Assembly (NCBI GenBank): GCA_000231825.2
Contig: JH720293.1
Coordinates: forward strand, 3,440,826 to 3,504,825
Length of the DNA: 64,000 nucleotides
Source of the DNA: Tetrahymena elliotti 4EA
Lineage: Eukaryota > Ciliophora > Oligohymenophorea > Hymenostomatida > Tetrahymenidae
Direction: 5' to 3'
Shown: positions 24,584 to 38,105 of the stretch, piece after piece
Numbering within the stretch: the stretch's first letter is position 1
Layout of the letters: each line of letters opens with the position of its first letter
Made by a program: the position numbers and the translations under genes
Notes under the pieces: model-generated
The model's database searches: none
Told to the model about the DNA's origin: nothing
The model's input: only the letters and a program-made list of their open reading frames with translations

Positions 24584-25257
24584 AATATTTAAAAGAGTAA
24601 ATTTTAGTGTCAAAATAAATATAAATCAATTATTTTTATAAGTATTAAATTCTAAATGGAGATATTTATAAATATATAAATTGTTATAAAAGCTATTAAA
24701 ATATCAAAATATAGATTTAAATTTTCTTTATCTGCATTAGATTAATATATTTTTTTTTAGTCCTTAAAATTAATTTTAAAGATTATTTTAACTTTTTTAT
24801 TCACCACAAAAATTAATTTTATTTTCCATCAATGATTCTTTGTTTCAAAATATCTATTAATTTATTTAAAGTAAAATAAATAATATCATAAAATATTTGT
24901 TGCTTAACTAGACTAAAAATTTACATACCAACAATAAAAGAGGAAAATAATAGATAATTGAAAAATCTTGAATAAATAAATCCTAATTTGAATTTCATTT
25001 TGATACAGTAATTTATTTTAAAATAATTTTTAGATAATAGATATATAATCTAATGTATTAATATTTTCGAAATTAAGGTAAATTACATAAATTTATTCTT
25101 AAATATCCATAAAATGCTTTTATAAAAAATAAGAAAATTATATTTATAAATTTTAGTTGAAGAAATGAAGCAATTAATTTTTATCTTAAAATAATACCAT
25201 TTAAAACATTTATTACTATTTATATTAAAATTAATTATTTAATTATTTGTTTCATAA
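24584..25257. other. Intergenic between convergent genes, 0.67 kb
   Basis: A+T-rich spacer between the 3' ends of the coiled-coil gene (plus) and IFT27 (minus); it presumably holds both 3' UTRs. Nothing else recognised. Confidence 0.6.
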
Positions 25258-26019
25258 TCATACAAGTCTTTCTGCTAAGTTTTAGAAGGGTTAATCTATG
25301 TTAGTATTACGTGCAGAAGAAACTTCAAAAAATTATAGATTAAGTTTCTTGGCTAAATCTTTTCCTTGTTAAGGATCAACAGTTCTTGCTCCACTTAAAT
25401 CATTTTTAGTTGAAATTAAAACACCTTTTTTGTAATAAAAACGCTTTCATCATCTAATTTAATATAAATAAATTTGTAATCACCATAAAGAGATTTTGAA
25501 TTCTTTTGCTTGACTTTATCATACCAAGTTTAGATTTTATTAAAACTTTCCTGACTAGTGCAGTCATAGACTAAAACTAAAAGATCTGCATCTGCTAACT
25601 TTATATAAACAATATTTTTTTTAATTTGGGGATAAACTTTATCAATTTATTACTAATTAGGTTGTGATAGATGAATAGCAGTCTTATCCGCTAATATCAA
25701 AAAAGAATAATTCTACATCTTTATCTTTTTCAGGAAATGGAATAATTTTTGATGAAATTTCTGCAGCTTAAGTCTATTTAATAAACATGAAAAGAATTTT
25801 AAAACTAAAAGGGTTATTGAATGCAAGAAGTTACCATATTATAATCTTTCAAGAAGGTTTAACCATTTGTTGTATACATTTATACTAAAGTTGTTTTTCC
25901 ACATGCGGAGTCACCTAAAGTATTTTTTTTTAAATTAGGAATCTTAATTTAGATACTAATAATGTAAAGTTGAATGAATTCTAACCTACTACTAAAACTT
26001 TTGCTTTTATTTTCTTCAT
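25258..26019 (-). CDS. IFT27: Intraflagellar transport GTPase IFT27 (RABL4-like)
   Basis: Rab-like small GTPase of the IFT-B complex, normally paired with IFT25, acting in ciliary transport. ATG is at 26017-26019. The first splice joins KVLVVG to DSACGKTTLVQMYTTNG, giving an intact P-loop (GDSACGKT). Further motifs in order are FLKDYNM, TQAAEISSKIIPFPEKDKDV, then ELFFFDISGQDCYSS (switch II, DxxGQ), LLADADLLVLVYDCTSQESF, and GVLISTKNDLSGARTVDPQQ, where TKND stands for NKxD. The last block is LNLQFFEVSSARNTNIDQPF. The pattern IPFP-x-VELFFFDxxGQ and FxKxYNMT matches IFT27 better than classical Rabs. It ends NLAERLV-TGA at 25258-25260 with no C-terminal prenylation cysteines, as expected for IFT27. 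Introns include about 25951-26000 and one near 25605-25660. Confidence 0.9.
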
Positions 26020-26856
26020 TTTATAATCAATTGATTGATAGATATTTTTAATGATTGAACAAACAAATATTTTTGAATTTGATTAAAATTTTAATTAATT
26101 ATTTATTTATTTTAAATAATGCATGAAAATATTGACTAAAATTTCTTTTTATCATAACCAATATATTAATTTTTGATTTTTAAAATTTCGAAGAAATCTC
26201 AAACAATCCAAAATCATTATATTGGTAGAGCATAGCTTGCTTTTATTGATTTACTGAAATAACCAAGCTAACTTTTTGAAACATTTATAATCCTAATAAA
26301 ATACTAAAGCCATTCTTTCTTTTTTATATATGATTTTTATAATAAAATATCATGAAATTTTAAGATAGTTGAAGGAAGATAAGGAAATTTGAATTAAATA
26401 AGGTTTTTGCTCATTACTTCATTTTTTATCAGAAAATAAATATTATCCTTATTTTCTTATTTTCATTTGTTTTCTGATAAAATGAGTATTTGCTTAAAAA
26501 AAATGACAAGCAAGCAAATCATAATAATAATTGTTAAAATGCTCTGAATAAATTTAAATCACAAATAAACTATTTTTGGGACCAACTATTTTTGGTAAAA
26601 TGAAAATAGAAATATCACTCTTCAAATTTATGGTAATGGCTATTTGTTTAAAATTCATAAGGATACCTCTATTTTAATTTTTAAAATGAGTTATTTTTTA
26701 TGTTCAATTTCAAAATATTTTCAAATTTTCTATCAAAATAGAATATTTTATTTGATAAATATCATATAATCAAAAAGCAACGTTTAATTAAATTATTAGT
26801 TTTATAACTAATCTGGATTTTTATTTTTAAATGGATTGAAATCTTATTATTATTTA
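26020..26856. other. Intergenic, 0.84 kb, containing an inverted repeat
   Basis: Spacer between IFT27 and the XPD-like gene, both on the minus strand. It holds a long imperfect inverted repeat (26409-26493) and, at about 26567-26594, two adjacent copies of AACTATTTTTGG separated by a few bases. No coding signal. Confidence 0.6.
26409..26493. repeat. Imperfect inverted repeat (hairpin)
   Basis: The left arm (26409-26436) and right arm (26470-26493) are reverse complements over about 24 positions with a few gaps; the core ATCAGAAAA/TTTTCTGAT is perfect. The loop is about 33 nt. It could form a stem in RNA of the IFT27 upstream region or the XPD-like 3' flank, or be an old inverted insertion. 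Confidence 0.55.
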
Positions 26857-29807
26857 TCAACCATATAACTTGCCCATAGCTCTTTAGTTTAAGAGGATTT
26901 CTTAAAATAAATCATCAACTGTAAGTTCATCTTATCCTTTTAAGTTTTAATTAGCCCAAGTTGGAAGATAATCTGAGTCGGCTCTGAGTTTCTAATTGTA
27001 TTTAGTTTTTAAATAAATTAAAATATTTAAAGTATAAATTATTTTACAGTATCTGCTAGTATAATTGTACAGTAATCTGTAGTGTGAGTATATACACTTT
27101 TTATACACTAAGTTACTTTAGTCATAGAATCAAGAGTGTAGAATTCTTCTTCTTCTAGTCCATATATTTTTTTATCATGAGAAAGAATATATTAATAGAA
27201 TTCTTGTCTCTTTGGGTATCCTAGAATTAAAACAGTACGAGCACAGTGATCTTAAAATTCTAAGTGTCTACTTGCCCATCCATTTGCTACACAGAAAAAG
27301 AAAGAGCCTTACCCATTATCACAATTTGTTTTATAATAATTAAAAGCCTATTCATAACATATAAATTTAACAATTTAAGTAATAAATTTGAATTTACTTC
27401 TTTAGTTTTTTCTGGTGAAAAAGGAGACTCAAAATAAACAGGTCTCTTTGATAAAATATCTCCTACTTTTTCTTTGATGAATCTAAAGAATACAGCAATA
27501 TTTGGAAGGTAAACAACAATTCCATCTGGAGTAAACTCAGATACTCTATTTATTATGTTAACGTAGTTTCTCAGTTATAGAGGAGAATTTTCGATTTTTT
27601 ATGATTAAAATGTTGATTGATCATTCCACTTAGTAAAAAACATAGGCTTACAATTGAATTTAACTCTTTCTTCTAAATCAAATCTCGGAAAGAAATTTTA
27701 TTTTGCTAATTTTTACAATCCTAAGATAGTTGTTGTACGCATTTGGTTTTTTTACAAAATGCAGTCTGAAGTCAGTATAAAATTTTAACATGTATCAAAA
27801 ATACGTTTAGAGAAATTTTTAATTTAAGCAGGAGTACAAGTGAGAATAGGATAGTAAATAGCTTCTTTCAAATACTCAGGATGGTCTTAGAAGAAAATCT
27901 TTAAAGGGAAATCAGAAGATTGGTAATAGGTATTAAAGAAATATAAAAAGTCACAAATAATATAAAGGCTCTAAAAAGATTCATCTCTCTCTTAGTTTTC
28001 AGGGTATATATGTTTGAATAAGTAAGAAAGTAATTCGTCCACCACAAGTCTATTTATTTTATTTAAATCAAGTATTTTAAAAAGAAAAGTTTGATAAAAA
28101 GTATTTTCTTTAAATTGAAATTGTTATTTTTAAGCTTAAAATATAAATTTATTTAGTGTGTTATGATTGATTCTAAAATAAATGAATAAGCTGTTACCTC
28201 AATTTAATCTTCATTGGATATAAATTTTTAATATTTAACAAATCTTCTTATGGTATTTTATCATTTTTCAAAATGGGAGCATTAGCATGGTGTGCATTGT
28301 TGAAATCAGTTTATTTATCTAAATCGTTTCTTTTAAATAAATATTTTCTATTTAGAAAGTCAAAAAATAAAGTTAATTACTTCTTCTTAGTAAAATGATT
28401 TTCAAACAGTTGATTTAGCTCAAGTGCAACATTTTGTATAAACTCTATTAAAATAATTGGATGCTTCACATAAGCTGGGAATTATTGTGGCTTTTCTTTT
28501 TCTGGTGCCTATAATTTTCAAAATTAATTCTCAAGCTAACTTAATAAATATCATTTACTTCATTATTTTGCTTATCATTGCTAGGCTTAAGCATTTGCTT
28601 TTCTAATTTTGACATGAGTTCATTATAATCTTTCTTAAAGAAATCAGTAACTTTATTATTTTTTATCAACTCACTTTGCTTAACTAAACCTGACTTTTCA
28701 TATATAATCTACTTTAACTATCTGCATTTATTTACAGCCTATTATAAGACTTACTACTCAATATTAAAGCTATTTTTATGATAATTATTTTATATAAATT
28801 GCTTCACTATTTCGAAAATAAATATTTACCTATTAAATGTTTGCACGTCCTCATAAAGATATTAAGACTGATCAATAAATAAGAAGGTTCCTTTATTTGA
28901 TAAGCTTGACATAGGAATAAATTAATAAATATCTTTTTATTTATCTTCGTCATTAAAAATATTCTTATGTTCACATATAATTATATCTGCTAATTTAATA
29001 AGTGAGGTTTAAGTAAAATAAGGGCAAACTCCATTTGTTCTTCCCTCTTAAACTAATATATCTTAATCATATAAACCTTTTTTATTATTTAATGCCTAAT
29101 TCTACATATTAAAATCATTTATATTTAATTAAAATTTTCTCTTGAATATTTACTTTCAAAATTTCTAAGTATCCTTCATATAATTTGCATTTATTTGTGT
29201 CAACTTTTCTTTTGTACTTGCAAAATATTTCATCATCGTACTTTTCTAATCTACTTTATTCTATACAAAGCTTTTTTTTGTTAGACACCTTTACAATAAG
29301 CAATTTTTCCTTAATTTCAGGATATTTTTCAGCCAATTCAGCCACCTTTTTAAAATACTAATTCGTATCTTAGCTTCTTTAGCAGCAAACGATAATCTAT
29401 TTTATTATTATTTATTTATTTGTTTAAATACATAAGAAAACATATTTAGGGTAGAGATTTTAGTTCATTTTTAGCAAAGATATTTTAAGTAGAATTTCTA
29501 AAAATGATTGGAATAATGTCTTTTTTTATAATTTAATCTACAAATTAATACTTATTTATATTCTTCAGGCTTATTTAATTTAAAATTCAGTAAAATCTTT
29601 AAGGTGCTATCAATCTTTTCTTCAGTCCTGACTATTTCTATCATTTATGGATTCTATTTATTTTAATTATCTAATTACTAATCACTTGTGTTCAAAAAAT
29701 ACCTTTTTTTCTATGCAATCTTAAAGTTCTTTCATATAATTTTTCTGATTATCTGATTTATCAACATATAAATCATCTGAAAGAGATTTATTAGATTCTA
29801 TTTCCAT
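26857..29807 (-). CDS. XPD (ERCC2/Rad3)-like protein with lost helicase motifs and retained Fe-S cysteines
   Basis: Colinear with XPD, the TFIIH 5'-3' helicase, over most of its length, but apparently without catalytic residues. ATG is at 29805-29807 (MEIESNKSLSDD). NYMKELQDCIEKK corresponds to the XPD helix before Walker A. It then joins directly to NPQMIEIVRTEEKIDSTLKI, the block normally after motif Ia, so the Walker A segment is missing. The four cluster cysteines are present: KLCIEQ (about 29260), EIFCKYKR and NKCKLYEGY (about 29175-29225), and GVCPYF (about 29025). The DEAH position reads FLFIDQSQYLYED (about 28861-28890). The second RecA half is traceable: RIFDTCQNFILTSDCI, then EFTPDGIVVYLPNIAVFFRF, VANGWASRHLEFQDHCARTV (motif V) and TQCIKSVYTHTTDYC (motif VI, Arg residues lost). 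It ends QRAMGKLYG-TGA (26857-26859). Probably a structural paralogue; a true XPD should exist elsewhere. Confidence 0.85.
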
Positions 29808-30889
29808 ATTTAGACTACTTTCTAAATATTCTATTTATACTAGATCAATAATTTATTACAGTCTACAAAAAAATAAATATATTCACAATTTTTATTCTTT
29901 ACTTAATAATTAAGTTTTTAAGAATTTAATACAAATCTTTTAAAGTATTCACTTGTTAGCTAAGCTAAGTCAATTTTTTTTATGTTAGAAAATAAAATTG
30001 TTTTATAACAGTTTTTTTTCAGATTAGTTTTATTTTTCCAAAGGTAATAATTTCATTCTAAACAGAGAGAAGAAAAATTTATTAAATTTGTGAATTTATT
30101 GCCTTCTAAATAAGACTCTAAAATAAAGTTAATAATTTTCTTTTAAATTTTTTTTGTTTTGCAACCACTTAATCATTTTTAATTATTTATTAAATAAGAG
30201 GGTATTTAGTTTAACAACAAATATATTCATGTATTTATATTTTTATTTTGCAAAATGAAATAAATATTATTTAAAAATCCCTTTTAAATTAAATTCTTTG
30301 AAATATACTATAAAAATACATATTATTTGCAATTAAAAAAACTTATAACTTTACAAAAATAAAATTTTAATGTTAAAAATAGCAAATGATAAATGATGAT
30401 AGTTAAATGAAATAACCTTTATAAATTCAAATATGAATGAAAATTGTTAATTTAATGTATAAAAGGTTAACTGTAATTATTGATAAAATAGCTGATTATT
30501 TCCATAATTTCTGTGAGATATATCATGAACATCAAATCACATAATCTATGTCGTAATTAAATAGTCAAACAGTTAAATATAATTTATTTTGGAAAAAATG
30601 AATCAATTTAGGAAAAAGTAAATTTAGATACAAACATCTCCATGGTTTTGGTCTAATTTGTGTTATTTAAATAGTAATTAGAATAGATAAAGAATTTAAT
30701 TTAATAAACTCTAAGGAAAGCTTTTTTTAATAATTGAGAAGAAAAAAGAAAAGAAAAAAATTTGTTTTTATTTAAATAATTTAATTTTATCAAAAAGAGA
30801 AGGAGATAAGAAGTAAGAAGTAGTTAGTAGAATTAATTAGAAAAACACAAGAAAAAATATATTTATTAAAGCAACCATTTCTTTAAATC
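29808..30889. other. Intergenic between divergent genes, 1.1 kb
   Basis: A+T-rich region holding the promoters of the XPD-like gene (minus) and the first tandem membrane-protein gene (plus). Only the 30800-30840 block, shared with the second tandem gene, stands out. Confidence 0.6.
30800..30840 (+). promoter_or_regulatory. Conserved 5' block of tandem gene A
   Basis: About 40 bp starting AAGGAGATAAG and ending TAGTTAGTAGAATTAATTA are nearly identical to 39330-39370 upstream of tandem gene B, with about two differences. In both cases the block ends about 50 nt before the ATG, whereas flanking non-coding sequence has diverged. Its position suggests a transcription start/5' UTR element or promoter. 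Confidence 0.6.
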
Positions 30890-33800
30890 ATGAAGGTTTT
30901 TGATAAGTAACCAGCATTCAAAGAAAGGTTTTACAGTGCACTAAGCAATTTATTTTTGCTTATGTTCTTAAAAGATAATGAAAGAAATAGAACTAGAGGT
31001 TACTATATTTTCTTAGTGACCCTTTATTTTATTCAAATATGCGGTTTCATGTGTACACTATCTCAAAAAGAGGCTACAGACACTTATTCATCCTACTTTT
31101 TTGAGTTTCTTTAGAAAGCTAGATTATTTCCAATAATCAGCTCACTCTCAAGTGGGATAATATCTATTTCCATTTTATTAATCTTTTTAGCGATAGAGGC
31201 CTATGTTATCTATTGTGCGTATGTTCTTAGTCTATCTAATATAAAAGGTGAATATCAAATTTTATGTTGATGATCATGAGTTTAAATAAAAAAACTTTAT
31301 ATGAATATTCAATTATTTAAAATTATTAAAATAATACAACCCATTCAAAAATATTTTAGATGACTGCGATGTGATGAAAAGATAAGAAAAGAATATAAGC
31401 ACACTTTAATTATATTTGGAACATCAAAAATGGATTTACTGCTTACCAAAATACGACTTTCTGTTTGCTTGCTATTTTTGCAGCTCCTCAGATGGTCCTG
31501 TTTTGAATGCTCGATGTAGTTCAATCATCTAATTTGGTGAATCAGGAATTTTATATAGAGGTATTATACTCTTATTGTTCTTTTTAGTTCTAATTTCAAG
31601 TATTATTGTGAGCTTAATAAACGTGACAATATATCATAATCCAGGTAAAAATTAAAATTAAATTAAAGAAAGTTTTAACTTAACTAATTAATAGAATTCA
31701 ATGCAGTAAATCAGCTGAAATCAAGATACTCAGTTCTTAAATCAGCTGAACCATTTTTAGAAATTTGTTTAGTCATATTTTCGTATTTTGGTAGTGTTTC
31801 ACTTGTTTTTGTTGTGGCTCATATTTTTGGAATATTTTTGATGGTAGAATATTTCATGCATTTTCCCTTAGTAGATAAAAATATTTCAGACATTTATGGC
31901 TGGCTAATTTCTGTCTTTGAAATATTTACAACTCTTTTTTTGATCAGAGAATACTTTACTTTGTTTTCAGATAAAAATTTTGTTTTTATGTTTCTTGTTT
32001 TAATCGCTTTGTCATACGGCCTCTTTATTGTTGTTTGGAACAAAAAATTTATTTTAGCAATGACAGTTGACCCTAACAGAATAGGAGGTATTTGTTGATT
32101 GATTTATTATTTACTTCCTTTTATTAAAATATTTTTTATTTGAATGATTTATCTAAATTAAAATTCTAATAGACTTCCCTTAAGAAACTTGCCTTTATCT
32201 AGAAAAACTCTGTGAGCTATATGAAAAAAACTAAACTTCACTTTCTTAAAAATTGTTACTATTTGGTACACTACAATTACACAAAAATTTTTGTAAAATA
32301 TTGTTGTGTCCATGTAAAAATGAAGAGATTAATAAATTAGCAGGTAATGACTTTTTTAATCCCAAATTAAAATGAAATGATCATAAAATAGAAGAAATTG
32401 ACTAATGTTTTATTTTTAAAAGCTGAAGAAAAACCTATTATTTCAGGAGGAATGGTTATAGACTGTGGTAGAGATATTAAAATAAAGGGAGTGGATTTTT
32501 CTAGAGTCTGTAAAAATGATGTTCTATTCGAAAGATGGATTTAGAATTTTATAGATTTTTAATTTGAAGTATTGATAGCCTTTTTAGTCAAAAAGGGAGA
32601 AGAAGTTATATGCCAAGTAAATTACAGCTTGATTATTTAAAGATTTGATTAACAATTTAAAAATATATAGGAAGTCTGTTTAAGATATTGGTTCTTCTTA
32701 ATAAAATTTAAGAAAAACACAATTAAAGCACTATATCAGAACAAAGTCATGACTAATTTGATAATTCACAAAAATACCTTTTTTGCTACAGTTGAAAGAA
32801 GTTTGACTAATCTTATTGAGAATAGGCTGAAAGAAAAAGATAAAGCTCATAGCTATTCTTACAGGTAATTTTTTAATTTTTTGAACTTAACTAAAAATAT
32901 TTTTTAGATAAAAAGATAGAAGTGATGCGTTTAACAATTAAAAATTTGAAAAGATGGTTTTAACCGAAACAAGGAAAGATGATCTGAAAAAATTAGTTGG
33001 ATAAGTTATGAAATAAAAAATAGATTTCATAAATGAACTAATTACTGGATTTTAGAATTACAATAAAATGCAAGACTCAACTATTAGTCTTATCAAATAA
33101 GTAATAATTTATATTTATTAATTAATCAATTCTTAAAATTTCTTTTTTTTCTTCTCATAAATTTAATTAATAATTACATTTCTCTCCCAAATAAATTATT
33201 TATCTATTTTATAATCCAGAAAATTTTAATTCTTTTGAATATTTTCATTTTAAAATTCTTCAAATTTTTTCCATGCAACATGTTACAGAATATTTCAAAT
33301 TTTTATTAGAAATATTGTAGCTTTATTTCAATAAAATTAATTTAAAGAATGTTTTAAATCAATAAAGATATGTAGAATAGAGAGTGGATTAATTTAAATG
33401 GTTGAAGAAAATTCTGATAATATTTATTTTTTAAAACTACTTTCTATGATTAAATCTTTCTTGATATTTGATCCTTTATACACTCGTAGGATAGAAAGTG
33501 ATTTGTAGGATCTCTACAATAAAGAAAAAAGCTGCGATTCTACTGTAATAACTTCTCTTACTATTCTATCTGGAAATGTTGGAAGTATAATTGCAAGTTT
33601 TAAGACAGAGAAAGATGCTGGAAAAATATTATAATACAGTGAAAGAATACCTTAAATATTTAATTATGATAGAGGGGAGTTTATAAATAAGGTAATAGTT
33701 TATTATTCTGAAAAACAATATTCTCTCTTCTTGCCAACATATATTTAATTATTTAAACTCGTTATTTTAGTTAAATTTATTTTTTTATAAATTATTTTTT

Positions 33801-36800
33801 AGGACAGAGTTAAAGATTTAATTCCAGATTGTATATCCATATTGCATGATCAGTTTTTATAGAGGCTGATTTAGACAGGAATAGCAAAGACTGTGAGGAG
33901 TTATAGAACAATGTTTGCTAAGAATAAGAATGGATTTATCTTTCTTTGCAAATTATTTATTAATTACTATTTTGTGAGGCAAGATGATTTTGCTTTTTCT
34001 GCTTTGATAATTAAGATTTAGACTCATAGCCATTACATGATATTAAATGACTAAGGATATATAGAAGACTTAACAGAAGGTATCATCGAAATAATGAATG
34101 CCTAAGATATTGACATTAGCTTTTTTAAGTAGTGCCATGTCAGTATTTACATACCTTAATTCTTAGATTTCATTGAATCTTATGACCCAGAAGAGGAATA
34201 TGCTTTCCTTAAATTTAAAACAGATTTTCCAAAAGGTAATTTTTTTATTTAATCAAGGTTTGGATTCACTAAAATTTATTTTTTATTCAAAAAGATCCTG
34301 CTAATTTCACAAGTTAATTCATCAATTCCCACAAAAACTATTATTCAAAATTCAATACTGATAGAGAAGGATGGAGAAAAAACTTGCTTTTATTCAACAA
34401 AACTAAAAAAGGAAACATTTTTAGCTTTGAATCAATTATTAATATCAGAGTTGAGGAGTTTGAAGGAATAGACAGAACTGTAAGGTTATTTATAGTTGAA
34501 TTTGAAAAAATGCTCCCATGGGAAGATACTAATTCTCTTTTTTCTGGAAGCACAAGAAATACTGGAAAATCAAGACAATATGATTTTGGAACCAAAGATT
34601 TTAAAGGTAATTTATTTTGATTAGTGGTTACACATTTGAAATACTTAATTCTTTTAATTTTTTATTTGTAGAAGGGTATTCATAACAAGAAACATTTAAT
34701 GTTAAATAAAGTGAAAGCAAAGGTAGATAAACAATCAATAAATATTTTTTTAAAAGTTGTTATTATAAAAATAGCAAGTAAAGATGTAAAATTTCCATAA
34801 GATAATCCAAATGAGAATGAATAAAAATTAAGTAAAAAAAAATCCTTGGTTTATAAAGAAAATGAGGGACAGAGCCAGACTAAGATTTTCGCTTAAAAAA
34901 ATGCTTAAGAAACATTGCAAAAAGTTTAAACAATAAATTAGAGTAAATTTAATGAAATATAAAAACCAAAATTTGATGATGATATATTACATTCTGCTGT
35001 TTAAAGTGAACGTGGAGATGCAAAACTCTTCCCAAATTAAGCTGCATATGTAAAAGATTAGTTCTTAGAAAATATTAATTAACTGACTACAGTTGTTGAT
35101 GATTCAAATGCTCTCTTAAATGCAAATAGAGAACACTTTTAAGATTAGTTTGAAAAAATCAATGATATTATTCACAACCCATTAGAAGTAAGTCAACTTA
35201 AATCGCAAGCAAATGATTAGATAGTATATGAAAATTGTGATATTGAAGCAAACTATGCAGGTATCACTCTTTAAAATAATCAAGCTAATTAAGAATAATA
35301 TAATGGAACAAATAATTATCAGAAGAACAAAAATTGCCCTTAAGAAATTGCTCAATAGCTAGTTGATTATTAATCAAATCTACCATATAATCCTAATGTT
35401 GATGGTTAATACACATTTTAAGATTCTGGACAAACAAAAATACTAAATGCTTCAGCTGCTGTTGAGTAGTAGTAAACTATGGAAAATAATAATCAAGCTG
35501 ATTTAAAAAAGAATAATGAATCATCAGATGAAGAAGATTCTAAAAAATAATAAATTGTTTCTTTTGACACTGATATGGAGAAAAGAGAGTTAAAAGATAT
35601 CAAAAATCAGTTGATAAATAATCAAAATAACCACTTACTGTAAGAGCTCCATGAAAATTAATCTTAGCAGACAAGTATTAATAGCTAGGAAACAAGTATT
35701 ATAAAAAAAATAGTTATTAGTTCTGAGACCACTTAAACTCCTTTCTTTTTAATTGGACTTTACACTGTTTTTATTTTTTAATTTTTTGTTTTCATTGGAG
35801 TGGTAATTGTACTTCTTGTTACAATCTCTAAAAACTTTAAGGAGTACACAGGATGTAATATTTTTCATTTACAAGAACATAGTTTATATATTTTATTATA
35901 AAAATAGCTATGAATGAAATGGGAAGGTAAACAGAAAATCCAATTAAATATTTCACCTTGATTTTAATTTATTCAAACATAATGAATTCTTTTCATTATT
36001 TCCAGTATTAATTTTTTTTATTTTGATTAACAATTAATAGATGTTCAAAAATACTAACACCTGTTTGTCAAACTTTGCTGACAACAGATTTCTTATGTTT
36101 GTAGAATATGAACCAAATGCCTAAGCAAACAGAATTGATTAATAAATTTATGACAGATAATGTGAATGATGGTTTTTAAGATTACATTCAATCTTATTAC
36201 AACTTTTTGAATGAATAAATAAGTTATAATTATTAAACTACATTCTACAAATACAAAATATAGGCTCTCATTTAAGCCAATTAATCCTCATTTATGCAAG
36301 ATATGTATTTTACAGAATTCCTTAAAAAAGTTACAGAAAGTATATTCTAATTGATGATAACTCACATTTAGTGTAAATTTTTGAGATTAAATAGTTAGCC
36401 ATTATAACTATAGAAATTTTTTTTATTAATTAAATTTATGAATTAGAAGCTCTTATTGTATCTAATGACTAAAGACAATTACTAACTAATAACATTAATA
36501 GTATGTATTAATTATTATATCAAACTCAATAAGAAATTGCATCAGATTTGTCTAATCTAAAAGAAAGTATTATCAAAATAAATATAGTGAGTGTTGTTCT
36601 TGGTACTTTTTTAATAGCTCTCTCATTTATTTTTATTTGTAGTCCATACTAGATGCTAAAATAAAATACTGAAAGAATTCTATCGGTTATCAGCAGAATG
36701 ACTGAAAAAGAAGCTGAAATAATTATTTCAGGTCTCAATTATATGACAGTCTAGTTATTTTCTCTGAATGATGACTATCTCCATATTGATTTTTCTAACT

Positions 36801-38105
36801 TAGCATTAAGAGATAATTAGTACTTTGAAGGTTTTTAAGAAACCAAATAAAAAAGCAACAAAGAGAAGTCGAAGTCATCAAGGAAGAAAAATAGCAACTT
36901 AACTGATAGAATCAATGAACCTAAAATTAAATTTAATTCATTCTTCTACACTCTAGCTATTCTCTGCTTTATGTCGACCAGCTTCTTTATTACAGTAAAC
37001 TAATAAGTTATCTTAGCACAATTCAAAGCCAAAATCTATTTTAAACAATTTTTTATTTTGACAATTTAATCATTTTAAGTCTAAATAAGCTTGATCTATT
37101 GATTTTAATTTTTCTAAGGAAAAAAAAATAAAAAAGTTTATTTTAAAAATTAGAATTAAATAAAAAATATGATATATATTATAAATACTTCACGAAATAA
37201 AAATATTTTTTGAAATAGCTGTGTAAATGATAATAAATATTTACTTAAAAATTAAAATTATAGGTTTTTGTTTATATGGAAACTTTCCCTTCATAATTTG
37301 ACCCACCTTCAGATCGATATTAATTTTTTTTGTAAGGATCTTTAGAGTTTGCCACAATGGTAAGCTCTCATAATATACTATTGATAAACTCTCTGTTGGT
37401 GACTTAAGGATAATAGTCTATCTCTTCTTTAAAAATAGGGGAGTTATAATCACTTAGATCTAATAATTTATAGTAAGCATAAAAATTCTTTAGTACTCAG
37501 TATGATAGTTTAGTTAATTAATAAACTTCAGGAACTTTTTAGAAGCAAATGATAGAATTAAATTAAGGAAACGCATGTAATAGTACTTACTTTACAGAAA
37601 GTTAGTAAAGTCTTTGCTCTAAAGCAAAGAGTGGCTTGCTTGAGAAAGGACTATAATACTCAATAACTACTATGCTTAATCAAATATAAAATGAAGTTTC
37701 TTATGAAGATAGCTCTGAACATATACTTTAAATGATAAATTAACAAGATTATAGTGATAGCTTAATTGTTTATCAAATGATCGATCATCTATTAAAAAGT
37801 GTAATTGTCTTATTTGAAAAAGAAAATGTCAGAATTTAAGACTAATTCCTTACTATTTTTCAGTTAATACTAATTTTTGGATGCTTCGTTTATGTTATAA
37901 CATTTTTCATAGTTATGGTCTTCTTCTTATCAAAAATAAGATAAAATTATTAACTTATCAAGAGAGGTATCTAACTTATTCCTTATAAAAGGCTTTGCGA
38001 AGGTAATATTAATTTTTTAATAATTTGATAATTAAAAATAACCTATTTTGAATAACAAAAGATCAAATGACTCTATTCTTACTCAAAAAAATTCTAGAAT
38101 TGTGA
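30890..38105 (+). CDS. Large multi-pass membrane protein with PAS-like segment (TmcB-like, tandem copy A)
   Basis: A gene of more than ten exons encoding a very large protein. ATG at 30890 (MKVFDKQPAFKERFYSALSN) is identical in context to copy B. N-terminal TM segments include YYIFLVTLYFIQICGF, ISISILLIFLAIEAYVIYCA, LLLFFLVLISSIIVSLI, FLEICLVIFSYFGSVSLVFV and FVFMFLVLIALSYGLFIVVW. A soluble part follows with KNFCKILLCPCKNEEINKLA (about 32281-32345), typical of ciliate TmcB-like/PAS-family proteins. A PAS-like stretch, HYMILNDQGYIEDLTEGIIE, lies near 34030-34100, then an Asn/Gln-rich linker (about 34700-35700). C-terminal TM segments are LIGLYTVFIFQFFVFIGVVI, VSVVLGTFLIALSFIFICSP, FFYTLAILCFMSTSFFITV and LILIFGCFVYVITFFIVMVF. 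It ends CEDQMTLFLLKKILEL-TGA (38103-38105). Known TmcB relatives are proposed sensory membrane proteins; ligand and function here are unknown. Confidence 0.8.

Noticed and set aside
34341..34595. Minus-strand ORF within tandem copy A (with its counterpart at 42823-43038 in copy B)
   Set aside because: Mirrors conserved plus-strand exons; its repetition in both copies only reflects the duplicated coding strand.
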